NCBI GenBank assembly: GCA_965214305.1
Contig: OZ243949.1
Coordinates: 744,001-808,000 of the forward strand
Direction of reading: 5' to 3'
Length of the DNA: 64,000 nucleotides
Source: Azophilus sp965214305
GTDB taxonomy: Bacteria > Pseudomonadota > Gammaproteobacteria > Pseudomonadales > Azotimanducaceae
In this document: positions 44,218 to 53,105 of the stretch, one piece after another
Numbering within the stretch: the stretch's first letter is position 1
How the letters are laid out: every line of letters begins with the position of its first letter
Program-made: the position numbers and the translations under genes
Notes under the pieces: generated by a model
Seen by the model: only the letters and a program-made list of their open reading frames with translations
Databases searched by the model: none
Told to the model about the DNA's origin: nothing

Positions 44218-47200
44218 ATGCACACAGCCATCGCCTGGTTTGTCCGCAACCCGGTCGCGGCCAATCTGTTGATGGCCGTGTTGTGCGTTGGCGGCCTGCT
44301 GGCGCTGCTCACCGTCAATCAGGAGGAGTTCCCCTCCTTCGACGTGCGCGTGGTCAACATCAACGTACCCTATCTGGGCGCGGCACCCGTGGAAGTCGAA
44401 CAGGGCGTTTGCATCCGTGTTGAAGAGGCCATTGAGGCCGTGGAGGGGATCGACAAAATCCACACGATGGCTACCGAGGGTGCCTGTCAAATCAATGTGG
44501 AACTGGAAATAGACGCCAACTCCACCGTGGCCCTTAACGAGATCAAGGGTCGCGTTGATGGCATCAACAGCTTTCCCGAGGAAATTGAAAGACCCGTCGT
44601 TTCCATGATGGCGTTAACGCGCGAAGTGTTGCATGTGACGCTCTCCGGCAATGCCGAAGAGCGGGTGCTCAAGGAAGTTGCCCAAGGTGTGCGCGACGAT
44701 CTTGTCGCCATTGAGGGCGTCTCCCAGGTCGGGATCAACTACATTCGGCCCTATGAGATATCCATAGAGGTTCCCGAGTACACCCTGCGGCGCCACGGGC
44801 TGACCCTCGACCATGTGGTGCGCGCCGTGCGCGACAGCTCATTGGACATGCCCGGCGGTGCCATCAAGGCGCGTGATGGCGAAATCCTGATTCGCTCCAA
44901 GGGCCAAGCGTATTGGGGGCGGGAATTCGAGGACATCGTGGTGCTGACGCGCCCCGATGGCACCCGGGTAACCCTCGCCGAAATCGCCGAGATTCGCGAC
45001 GGCTTCGAGGAGGGCGAACTCTTTGCGCGTTTCAACGGCAAGCCCGCGGCGGTGCTGACGGTGGCGCAACTGGACACCCAAGATCTCATGCAGATGGCGG
45101 CGGACGTCAAAGACTACATTGCCCAAGCCCACAACAGCCTGCCTGAGGGCATGACGTTAACCGTATGGATAGACTCTTCGCAGGAATTGGCCGAACGCAT
45201 GGATGTGTTGCTTTCCACCGCTGCCGGGGGCCTCTTGCTGGTACTGGTGGTGCTGGCGCTGTTCCTGCGCTTTCGCTTGGCCATGTGGGTCGCCGCTGGC
45301 ATACCCATCGCCCTGCTCGGCACACTCGCCGTGTTTCCCTACACGGACATGAACATCAGCACCCTGACGATCATGGCGTTCATTCTGGTACTCGGTGTGC
45401 TGGTGGACGACGCCATCGTCGTCGGCGAGCGGGTCTACAGCCATGAACAACTCGGCAAGGGGGCGGTTCGAGCCGCCATCGACGGTACGCGCGAGGTTTC
45501 CATTCCCGTCATTTTTGGTGTGCTCACCACCATGGCCGCTTTTCTGCCCGTCGTGCTCGTGCCGGGCAGAATGACCGATTTCTTCGGCGCTATCGGCAAC
45601 GTGGTGCTCATCGCCCTGGTTTTCAGCATTATAGAGTCGCAATTGATATTGCCCGCCCATCTCGCCTACCGTAAACGGGCCGCGACCCACCAGGGTTTCG
45701 GCAACGCTTGGAACCGCCTGCAGAGTGCGTTGTCCGCCTGGCTGCTGCGCCTGTCGCTGGAGTATTACGAGCCGCTCGTGCGGCGCGCCATCGCCAAACG
45801 CTACATCACCGCCGCCGTCGGCGTGGGCGCTCTGATTTTGGCGGTGGCGGTAATCGCCAGCGGACGGGTTGTCTGGGGGTTTTTCCCGGCCATGGAGGGC
45901 GACCGCATCTTCGCGACCCTGGAGATGCCGGAGGGCGTGGCCGTGGAAGCGACCATCCAGGCGGCGATGCAGATCGAACGTGCCGCGGAGGTGCTCGACC
46001 GGGAACTGACCGAGGCATTGGGGCGAGACACCCCGATAGTGATCAACCAGCTCACCAGCATCGGCAAACCCGCGCAACGCGATGGCCCTCCCCAGCTACC
46101 GCAACCGGGGCGTAGCCATTTTGCGGAGGTCGTCATCGAACTGCCGCTGGCGCGGGACCGCGACAATCGCAGCACCGCCGAAATCGCCAATCGCTGGCGC
46201 GATCTTGTCGGCCCCGTGCCGGACGCGGTAAAGCTGTCGTTTTCCTCCGATCGCTTTTCCACTGGCGAGGCCATCAACTACATGCTGATCGGCAACAATG
46301 TCTCAGACCTGGGCCAAGCGGCCACCGAACTGCGCGCGGAACTGGCGCGTTATGACGGCGTTTTCGACATTCACGACACCTTTCGCGCCGGCAAACAGGA
46401 AATTCGGCTGAGCCTGCTGCCGGAGGCGCGCAATCTGGGCCTGACACTGGGCGATCTTGCCCGGCAGGTACGCAACGCCTTCTACGGGGCGGAAAGCCAG
46501 CGCATACAACGCGGCCAGGACGATGTGCGCGTCATGGTGCGCTTCCCCGAAGCCGAGCGAAAATCGATCGGCAACCTGGAAGATATGTATATCCGCACAC
46601 CGGACGGCAAGGAGGTGCCCTTTTTCAGTGTCGCGCGCTTCGAGTTGGAGCGCGGTTATTCCACGATCCGACGCCAAGACGGGCGGCGGATTGTCAATGT
46701 GATTGCTGATGTGAATCGCGGCATCACCTCGCCCGAGGAAGTGCTGCTGAGTGTCGACAACACCTTAATCCCCCAATTGAAGACAAAATATCCGGGTCTT
46801 TATGTGGGCATGAGCGGAGAACAGGAGGAGCGCCTTGAGGCTATGGTCGGCCTCGCCCAGGGCGCGCTGCTGGCGCTATTGGTAATCTATGCGCTGTTGG
46901 CGGTGCCACTGCGCAGCTATGTGCAACCGCTCGTCATCATGAGTGTTATTCCATTCGGCGCGGTCGGTGCCATTGTCGGCCACTGGGCGATGGGCGTGCA
47001 GTTGCAGTTTTTCTCCGCGCTGGGCATCGTCGCCCTCTCCGGGGTGGTGGTGAACGCCAGTCTCGTGCTCGTGGATTATGTGAACCGCTGCCGTCGTCAG
47101 GGCATGGCGGTGGACGAGGCGCTGGTGTTGGGTTGCACCGTGCGTTTTCGGGCGATCATCCTAACCTCGGTCACCACCTTCGTCGGGCTAATCCCGCTGA

Positions 47201-47430
47201 TGAGCAACCCGACGCCCATGACCGCACCCTTCATACCCATGGCCGTCTCGCTGGCCTTCGGCGTCTTGTTCGCCACCTTCATCACGCTGATCTATGTGCC
47301 CACCCTCTATCGGATCGTCGAGGATCTCTTTGGTTGGAACCCGGTAATGCAAGGCGTGCTCCAAGAGGATGAAGACGAGGCGCCGGAAGGCGGGCCCGAC
47401 TGGCCGAAGGAGCGCGGCGCGACGCGGTAG
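44218..47430 (+). CDS. RND-family efflux permease
   Basis: A 1070-residue inner-membrane proton-driven exporter with the usual 12 spans and two large periplasmic loops. The N-terminus is FVRNPVAANLLMAVLCVGGL. TM4 has the paired acidic residues in GVLVDDAIVVGERVYSHEQ, followed by VIFGVLTTMAAFLPVVLVPG. The second half repeats this with FFSALGIVALSGVVVNASLV. It resembles the HAE-2-like/hydrophobe exporters rather than metal exporters, but the substrate is unknown. It ends five bases from the convergent thiolase gene. Its natural partner is the adaptor at 42673. Confidence 0.93.
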   Translation: MHTAIAWFVRNPVAANLLMAVLCVGGLLALLTVNQEEFPSFDVRVVNINVPYLGAAPVEVEQGVCIRVEEAIEAVEGIDKIHTMATEGACQINVELEIDANSTVALNEIKGRVDGINSFPEEIERPVVSMMALTREVLHVTLSGNAEERVLKEVAQGVRDDLVAIEGVSQVGINYIRPYEISIEVPEYTLRRHGLTLDHVVRAVRDSSLDMPGGAIKARDGEILIRSKGQAYWGREFEDIVVLTRPDGTRVTLAEIAEIRDGFEEGELFARFNGKPAAVLTVAQLDTQDLMQMAADVKDYIAQAHNSLPEGMTLTVWIDSSQELAERMDVLLSTAAGGLLLVLVVLALFLRFRLAMWVAAGIPIALLGTLAVFPYTDMNISTLTIMAFILVLGVLVDDAIVVGERVYSHEQLGKGAVRAAIDGTREVSIPVIFGVLTTMAAFLPVVLVPGRMTDFFGAIGNVVLIALVFSIIESQLILPAHLAYRKRAATHQGFGNAWNRLQSALSAWLLRLSLEYYEPLVRRAIAKRYITAAVGVGALILAVAVIASGRVVWGFFPAMEGDRIFATLEMPEGVAVEATIQAAMQIERAAEVLDRELTEALGRDTPIVINQLTSIGKPAQRDGPPQLPQPGRSHFAEVVIELPLARDRDNRSTAEIANRWRDLVGPVPDAVKLSFSSDRFSTGEAINYMLIGNNVSDLGQAATELRAELARYDGVFDIHDTFRAGKQEIRLSLLPEARNLGLTLGDLARQVRNAFYGAESQRIQRGQDDVRVMVRFPEAERKSIGNLEDMYIRTPDGKEVPFFSVARFELERGYSTIRRQDGRRIVNVIADVNRGITSPEEVLLSVDNTLIPQLKTKYPGLYVGMSGEQEERLEAMVGLAQGALLALLVIYALLAVPLRSYVQPLVIMSVIPFGAVGAIVGHWAMGVQLQFFSALGIVALSGVVVNASLVLVDYVNRCRRQGMAVDEALVLGCTVRFRAIILTSVTTFVGLIPLMSNPTPMTAPFIPMAVSLAFGVLFATFITLIYVPTLYRIVEDLFGWNPVMQGVLQEDEDEAPEGGPDWPKERGATR

Positions 47431-47435
47431 CCGCC

Positions 47436-48617
47436 TCAGCCGGCCCGCAACAAGGTGCCGGTACCGAGGCCGCCGCCGCAGCACATGGCGACGAGGCCGT
47501 AGCCGCTGCCAAGGCGCTTGAGTTCATGCACCGCCTTGGTGATGAGGAAACAACCGGTCGCCCCCAGGGGATGACCGAGGGCAATGGCGCCGCCGTTAGG
47601 ATTGATCCGGGCGGGATCGGCGCCGACGGTCTTCGCCCAGGCAAGCACGACGGAAGCGAACGCCTCGTTGATCTCAAAGACATCAATGTCGTTAATGGCA
47701 AGGCCAGTGGTCTTCAGCAACCTCTCTGTGGCGGGAATGGGTCCCTCCAGCATGAGCACCGGATCACAGCCCACCAGAGCGGTCGCCTCGACACTCGCCA
47801 GCGGTACAAGCCCCAAGGCCTCTGCCTTGGAAGCGCTCATCAACAGCACGGCAGCGGCACCGTCGGCGATCTGCGACGAGGTGCCGGCGGTGTGAATGCC
47901 ATCGGCCCGCGCCACGGGTTTCAGGCCGGCCAGCGCCGACAAGTTGGTATCCCGGGGAATTTCATCCTTGTCGAACCGACGAGTTTCGCCGGTGCGCTTG
48001 CCGTTGGCGCCGACTGTGGGCACGTCAAGCGGAATGATCTGGGTATCGAAGTGCCCCGCCTGCACGGCCCGTGCCGCCCGCTCTTGGGATACCAGACCGA
48101 AACGATCCGCATCTTGGCGGGTCACCTGATATTTCTCCGCCATGCGCTCAGCGCCCTCGAACTGGCTGGTGAACTCGAAATGCTCAAAATAACTGCGGGC
48201 GACGGGCTTACCGTAGCTGTCCGGCAAACCGATGGAGTCCGCGCCGATGCGTAACCGCGTCATGTTCTCCACGCCACAGGCCACGACGACATCCGCCATG
48301 CCGGAGCGGATCAGGCTGTGCGCGAGCATGGTGGCTTCCTGGGATGAGCCGCACTGGGCATCAACAGTGATACAGGGTGTCGTCTGGGTACCGCCATGCG
48401 CCAACCAGGCGGTGCGGATCACATTCATGCCCTGGGCACCCAATTTGTTGATGCAGCCGCCAACCACCTGATCCACCTGGTCGGTTGCCATGCCGTTGCG
48501 TTGCAACAACGCCATCATCACCGGACCCAGCGTATCGGAGGGATGTACCTGGCCGAGTGTGCCTTCCTTTCTGCCAACCGCCGACCGGGCGGCATCAACG
48601 ATAACAACTTCATTCAC
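47436..48617 (-). CDS. acetyl-CoA acyltransferase (thiolase)
   Basis: A degradative-type thiolase of 393 residues. The nucleophile cysteine is in VDAQCGSSQEATMLA, the later motifs are VFEINEAFASVVLAW and GGAIALGHPLGATG, and the second cysteine is in MCCGGGLGTG. It cleaves 3-oxoacyl-CoA with CoA. Its sequence leans to the FadA-like enzymes found in sterol and aromatic pathways. I prefer the GTG at 48617 (VNEVVIVDAARSAVGR): GAGGG lies nine bases upstream of it, while the ATG at 48626 directly abuts that ribosome site. Confidence 0.92.
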   Translation of the reverse strand: MNEVVIVDAARSAVGRKEGTLGQVHPSDTLGPVMMALLQRNGMATDQVDQVVGGCINKLGAQGMNVIRTAWLAHGGTQTTPCITVDAQCGSSQEATMLAHSLIRSGMADVVVACGVENMTRLRIGADSIGLPDSYGKPVARSYFEHFEFTSQFEGAERMAEKYQVTRQDADRFGLVSQERAARAVQAGHFDTQIIPLDVPTVGANGKRTGETRRFDKDEIPRDTNLSALAGLKPVARADGIHTAGTSSQIADGAAAVLLMSASKAEALGLVPLASVEATALVGCDPVLMLEGPIPATERLLKTTGLAINDIDVFEINEAFASVVLAWAKTVGADPARINPNGGAIALGHPLGATGCFLITKAVHELKRLGSGYGLVAMCCGGGLGTGTLLRAG

Positions 48618-48697
48618 GGTATCCATCCCTCTTTACATAGTGGTGGCGTTATCTTAACCCGTATCTCTCATCGCGACTTCCGAAGGCAAGAGGCTCT

Positions 48698-48863
48698 CTA
48701 GGAGCCTGGGCCGCAGGAATTCACGGCTGCAAATCCGCTCCGCTCGCCCCTTTGAACGTTCGATTTCGTCAAATATAACTCGATATTCTCCTCAATCGCC
48801 CGTCCAAAGGGACGGCGGCATCGAATTTTCGCTTGCGCGACTTCCTAGGGCGCAGGCTCCTAG
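48698..48863. repeat. family A element, copy 6 (second subfamily), with an older end beside it
   Basis: A 166-bp copy with CTAG at both ends. Its ends read GGAGCCTGGGCCGCAGG and CCTAGGGCGCAGGCTCC and so differ from copies 1-4, but it shares them with copy 7 at 63050. The interior keeps AATTCACGGCTGCAAATCCG and TCGATATTCTCCTCAATCG. Just left of it, 48662-48697 (TCTCATCGCGACTTCCGAAG and GCAAGAGGCTCT) is the right end of a first-subfamily copy, so one element has landed next to or inside another. Confidence 0.85.
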
Positions 48864-48867
48864 CCCA

Positions 48868-49323
48868 TCAAGACGTCTCGTTGGATGGCGGTGCGGGGCG
48901 CGTCAACCAATGAAAGGCATAGCCGGCGAGCGCACCGGCAACGGCCTGACTCGCCATGCCAGCGCCAAAGCGCGTCGCGGGAACGGCATGCACCCCGAAC
49001 ACCGCCAGCATAATCGTATGCAGCGCCCAAAGCCCGACAGCCCCACCAATCAGATAGCCAAGCCATCTTGGCGTGGCCAAGGGAATAAACTTCAACGCCA
49101 GCGCCGAGACCGGCATGGCAACAAGCATGCTCGCGGCGACCAGCGGCAGGTACATGCGCGCCATGCCGATAAGATCGAGAAGGCTCGTTTCAATACGCAC
49201 GGCAAGGGAGGCCGACATGCCATAGGAGGCCACCTCTTGGAGGGCGACCTGTGCCGACAGCACCACTGAAGCAATATAGGCCAGGGCCAGAGCGGCGACG
49301 AACGCAAGCATGTATCGGATCAT
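48868..49323 (-). CDS. four-helix membrane protein of unknown function
   Basis: A 151-residue protein from ATG 49323 with about four hydrophobic helices: MLAFVAALALAYIASVVLSA, then MYLPLVAASMLVAMPVSALA, YLIGGAVGLWALHTIMLAVF, and a shorter AVAGALAGYAFHWL. Charged residues are few and there are no cysteines. I do not recognise the family. A longer reading to 49401 adds a cysteine-rich stretch without a ribosome site. Its stop codon is five bases from a family A element. Confidence 0.6.
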   Translation of the reverse strand: MIRYMLAFVAALALAYIASVVLSAQVALQEVASYGMSASLAVRIETSLLDLIGMARMYLPLVAASMLVAMPVSALALKFIPLATPRWLGYLIGGAVGLWALHTIMLAVFGVHAVPATRFGAGMASQAVAGALAGYAFHWLTRPAPPSNETS

Positions 49324-49432
49324 TGGGCATTCCGGTGGACGGCACACAACCATATCAAACCGAAGAGCATTGGAGCATTCAATCGCCTTGCAAGACGACA
49401 CCCCATATCGCTGTTTTCACCCACTTTCGTCG

Positions 49433-49597
49433 CTAGTGTCCTGTCCCGTAAAGAAGTGGGTTTTGGGCGCTAGGCCGTTTCGGTTCCCGGCAAGGCGCGA
49501 CGACGCCGTGTGGCAGGCCCCACACAAGGAGGAGCAACGCAGCCGGGGGCCGAAACGGCCACGAATAATCACACTTATTTGCGGGACAGGACACTAG
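49433..49597. repeat. family B element, complete copy (MITE-like)
   Basis: A 165-bp element. The left end CTAGTGTCCTGTCCCG and right end CGGGACAGGACACTAG are perfect inverted repeats, with a TAAA/TTTG continuation. The interior includes GCCGTTTCGG near the left and CCGAAACGGC near the right as a second nested inverted pair, and CCCGGCAAGGCGCGACGACG with GGAGCAACGCAGCCGGGG. The ends carry CTAG, as in family A. It occupies most of the 49324-49643 gap between the membrane protein and the ATPase operon. A core remnant is at 5283-5347. Confidence 0.85.
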
Positions 49598-49603
49598 GAG
49601 CCC

Positions 49604-49635
49604 GCGCTTGCTCAAACATGCTCGTGGGCAAGCGC
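49604..49635. terminator. hairpin after the ATPase gene, possible terminator
   Basis: GCGCTTGC (49604-49611) and GCAAGCGC (49628-49635) form a perfect 8-bp stem with a 16-base loop, nine bases beyond the stop codon of the minus-strand ATPase gene. There is no clear T-run, so rho-independent termination is uncertain. Confidence 0.35.
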
Positions 49636-49643
49636 TGACTGAA

Positions 49644-52600
49644 TCAGAGCTTCCCCAGGCCGGCTTCGAGCTGGTCGATGCAATGATTGATGTCGGCCGC
49701 GGCCGCAGGACTGGTTTGCCCGCTTTGGCGCAGCGCCCGGGTTCGCCGCTCGTGCTTCGACAAAACAGGGCGGTCGTCGATGTGGCCTTGCTCGCGAAGC
49801 CAGGCCTCAAGTTCCTCGATCTTGCTCTGGCGGTAGCCTTTCAGCGCGCCGGCGCGCAGTTGCCGCAGCAGGTGCTCCGGTTTCCCGGCAATCTCGGGGG
49901 AGTTGAGCAAATCCACCGCCTTGCCTAGGAACTTGTGCGAAACCGCAGCGGATGCTTCCAGTTCGTTGCGGCCGATTCGCCCGCCACGGCCCTGGCGCAG
50001 GGCGTCGAGCCAGACCCGGGTGGCCCCGCATCGTGCCAGCAGGCGCGATTGCCAGTCGCCGTCGGCGTCGTTTGACGCCGGCGCTGGATTCACCAGCATC
50101 GACTCGGCTTGGCCAAGCGATTCGCAGCGGAAGTCGCGCAAAAGGCTGTGCAGCCGGTCCAGATCGTCCCGCAGCAGGTGGAACAGGTGAATCTCGCCCG
50201 CATCGCGCCGCGGGTCGATGGGCGGCACGGCGAGCAGGCGGGCGTACTCCTCCACCATGCCTACTGGCGGCGGGATCGGCGGGGGCGGTTCGAGCGGGAA
50301 AGTGGCGGCTTCGGTTTGTGGTTTCCGACCACGGGTTTCGGCGAGGTCGACCACGCGCAGCTCATCGCCGAGCACAGCCCGCCACAACGCCGCCTCGCTG
50401 CGGCGGGCCGAAAAGTAAACCACCTGCACAGCCCCCGCCCCGGCCAGTGCGCCAAGGCTGCGCACGATTTCGCCGGCGCGCTCCTCGTCGCTGGTGGTGA
50501 GCGCTTCGTCAAGGAAGAGCGGCAATGACCGGTGCCGCCTCACCCAGGCGGCGCGCACGGCGAGCAGCAATTGCATCCGCGTTCCGGTGGAGAGTTCGGC
50601 GAGTTGGCGGGTGGCGTTCTGCTTGCGGTCGCGGGCTTGGAATCCGCCGTTTTCGGCGAGTTCGAGTTCAAACTCGTGGGCGGTGACCTGGCGAAAAAGC
50701 GCCGCCGCATCGCGCAGGATTTCCGGCTGGTGATCGGCGGTGTAGGCGGATTCGACGGCATCGAGCAGCAGGTCGGTGGCGAGCGAATCGAGCAGTTCGT
50801 CGCGTTTGTTTTCGAGCGCGGCCGCGGCCTCGGCGCGGACGGAGATGGCCTCAGTGATGGCATTGCTGGACTCGGCAAGATTGATTTCCGCCTGGATTTG
50901 TCCGCGCTCCCTTTCCAAGTCGTCGAGTTGCCCGGCCTTCGCTTGCGCGGCATCAGACAGCCGTTCGAGTTCCGCCGCATCCCGCGCTTCGGCGAGTTCG
51001 CACAGATCGGGCGCGTCTTGCAGATCCTTGCGAATCTGCGCCTTGCGGGATTGGCAATCGGCGTGTTTGCGCTGCGTCTCCCTCCAGTCCGGCAGCCGCT
51101 CAAGCCGCTCGCGCAGCGCCGGTTCCGCCGCCGTCAGCCCGGCCTGGGTGAAGATCACCTCGATATCCTGCCCGCAAATCTCGATCTGGGATTGGATGCT
51201 GTTGATTTCAGCCGCGGCGCCGCGGCGCTTCTCCGCCTGCTCCCGCGCCTGCTTCAGCCGTGACTTGAAGCTTTCCGCAGCGGCCGCCAGTGCATCGAAA
51301 TCGGTTTGCGCCCCGCCGCCCCAGGGCTTCAGCAGCGCTTCCAGCGCGGGGAGGGCTTGATCGAGATTTGCTTGGCGATCCGCCATTTTGCTTTCGGTTT
51401 CCGCCAATGCCGCGCTTTCGCGGTCCCAGTCCTGGGCGAGACGGATGAAACGGTCCAATGAGGTGATTGGCAGTTCCGGGTCGAAGCCAATCGTTGCCGC
51501 GAGTTGCCCGCGCCGCTCCTGGAGTTCCTCCAGCGCCTCGTCGGTCTTGGCCAACTCGTGGCGCAGTGCTGCGGCATTCTTGGTCTGGCTCTGGCGCATG
51601 TACAGGTACCCGCGGGCCACTTCCAACTCGCGCAGCCGCACGTCGACTTCTTCCTTGCGCCAAGTATTGAGCGCCGCCAGGCCAGTCGCGTCGTAGTGTT
51701 CGCGGGCGATAAGCTGTCTCGGGTTGAGGCCGCGCCGCATTTGCCGCCAGGCGCTAGCAGCCAGCAAGACACCCAGCGACACCAAGGCCAGGCCGGTAAG
51801 CGCAGGCGGCGCCAAGCCCCACAATGCCGGGATGGCGGTGTTGGCGAGCGCCCCCGCCAGCAGCAACAGAACAGAACCGGAAATGAGAACGACCGGCAAG
51901 AAGATAGGGGCCGATTGGTTGCCGGGCTGCTCCCTGAGCCAATCGCGAAGCGCTTTGATGGCCTCGTCGTGGGCCCACACATCTTGCTCGTCGGGGGCGG
52001 TTCCGGCGAGTTCGATCTTGTTATTCAACTCTTCCCGCTTGGTGCGCAAGGCCAACAGTTGCGTGGCGATGCCCTCGGCTTTGGTGAAATTCTCGATATC
52101 GAGCCGCGGCGTTCCGCTGCCGCCGAGTTTGGCGGCGGCGTCATCGCGTTTTTGGCGCTGACTGCGCCCGTCGTCCTTAAGGCGCGCGATTTCCTTGCGC
52201 AGACCCCGGATTTCGACGAGCTTGCCTTCGATGCGGGTCAAGGCCTGATCGGCCTCGTCCGGGCTTTCCCCGGGGAAGCCGAGCCGCGCGAGTTCGGAAT
52301 CGGCCTGGCCCCGCTCATGAATCGCATCGCGCTCCTCCTCCCGCAGTTTTTCAAGGCGCGCCTTGCGGGTGTCGAGGTTGTTTCCCTCCTCTCCACCGAG
52401 CTTGTCCATACCTTCGGGAAATTGATCAAGCGCCATCCGCAGGATTTCGCCCTCGCGGATGACCTCGCTCAGCTCCCTGGCGCGTTCGCTGGCGCGGTGG
52501 CGCGCTTCGGCTTTCCGCGCCTGTTGGATTTCCGCCGCGAGCGCCGGCAGCCGGTCCGCCCGCGCGCTGAGCGATTGGGCGTCCTGCTCGGCCTTGCGGA

Positions 52601-53105
52601 GTTGGTTACGCGCGCCGGTCAGCGCTTTCTCCTCATTGCCGCCGTGACGCGCCCCGATGGGCTGGCGCGCCTGGTTGAGATCGAAGCCGCCGCGCAGTGC
52701 GCGTTGCAATTCCCCGGCAAGCGCCTCGTCGGCGCCGCTCGCGGCGATCAAGTCCTCCATCGCTATGCAATAGCGGCCAAGTTCCTCCGCTTCGGGCAAG
52801 CCGGGGCGCCCGCATGGCTGTCCGTCCCGCGTCCATTGGGTGACGCTGCCGGTTCGCTGCACTTGCCAGTGCAGATCCCCATGAGAGCCTCCATGGGGGT
52901 CCCGGCCGCTGAACTCGGCGGAAAGCGACACCGGCGGGTCGCCTTTCTCGTGGCCGCGCAGCAAATACCCCAATGCGCGCACAAGGCTCGACTTGCCGAT
53001 GGTGTTGGGGCCGGTCACCAGATTGATGCCGGGCGCGAGACCTTCAAGGGCGAAGCCTTCGGCGATGCCGGGCAGGCGCTCGATGACGAGCCGCTCAAGC
53101 CTCAT
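49644..53105 (-). CDS. Rad50/SMC-like ATPase (YhaN type) with a central transmembrane hairpin
   Basis: An 1153-residue protein. Walker A is GPNTIGKS (residues 32-39). The ABC signature is LSTGTRMQLLLAVRAAW and Walker B is LPLFLDEALT (about residue 860), so both halves of an SMC-type head are present. Between them are long coiled coils. Where Rad50 has its zinc hook there are instead two hydrophobic segments (about residues 402-457; FLPVVLISGSVLLLLAGAL and TGLALVSLGVLLAASAW) and no CXXC. A C-terminal extension of about 220 residues follows the head. It overlaps the phosphoesterase gene by four bases (ATGA). By analogy with SbcCD and YhaNO I infer ATP-driven DNA end processing at the membrane. 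Confidence 0.85.
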   Translation of the reverse strand: MRLERLVIERLPGIAEGFALEGLAPGINLVTGPNTIGKSSLVRALGYLLRGHEKGDPPVSLSAEFSGRDPHGGSHGDLHWQVQRTGSVTQWTRDGQPCGRPGLPEAEELGRYCIAMEDLIAASGADEALAGELQRALRGGFDLNQARQPIGARHGGNEEKALTGARNQLRKAEQDAQSLSARADRLPALAAEIQQARKAEARHRASERARELSEVIREGEILRMALDQFPEGMDKLGGEEGNNLDTRKARLEKLREEERDAIHERGQADSELARLGFPGESPDEADQALTRIEGKLVEIRGLRKEIARLKDDGRSQRQKRDDAAAKLGGSGTPRLDIENFTKAEGIATQLLALRTKREELNNKIELAGTAPDEQDVWAHDEAIKALRDWLREQPGNQSAPIFLPVVLISGSVLLLLAGALANTAIPALWGLAPPALTGLALVSLGVLLAASAWRQMRRGLNPRQLIAREHYDATGLAALNTWRKEEVDVRLRELEVARGYLYMRQSQTKNAAALRHELAKTDEALEELQERRGQLAATIGFDPELPITSLDRFIRLAQDWDRESAALAETESKMADRQANLDQALPALEALLKPWGGGAQTDFDALAAAAESFKSRLKQAREQAEKRRGAAAEINSIQSQIEICGQDIEVIFTQAGLTAAEPALRERLERLPDWRETQRKHADCQSRKAQIRKDLQDAPDLCELAEARDAAELERLSDAAQAKAGQLDDLERERGQIQAEINLAESSNAITEAISVRAEAAAALENKRDELLDSLATDLLLDAVESAYTADHQPEILRDAAALFRQVTAHEFELELAENGGFQARDRKQNATRQLAELSTGTRMQLLLAVRAAWVRRHRSLPLFLDEALTTSDEERAGEIVRSLGALAGAGAVQVVYFSARRSEAALWRAVLGDELRVVDLAETRGRKPQTEAATFPLEPPPPIPPPVGMVEEYARLLAVPPIDPRRDAGEIHLFHLLRDDLDRLHSLLRDFRCESLGQAESMLVNPAPASNDADGDWQSRLLARCGATRVWLDALRQGRGGRIGRNELEASAAVSHKFLGKAVDLLNSPEIAGKPEHLLRQLRAGALKGYRQSKIEELEAWLREQGHIDDRPVLSKHERRTRALRQSGQTSPAAAADINHCIDQLEAGLGKL

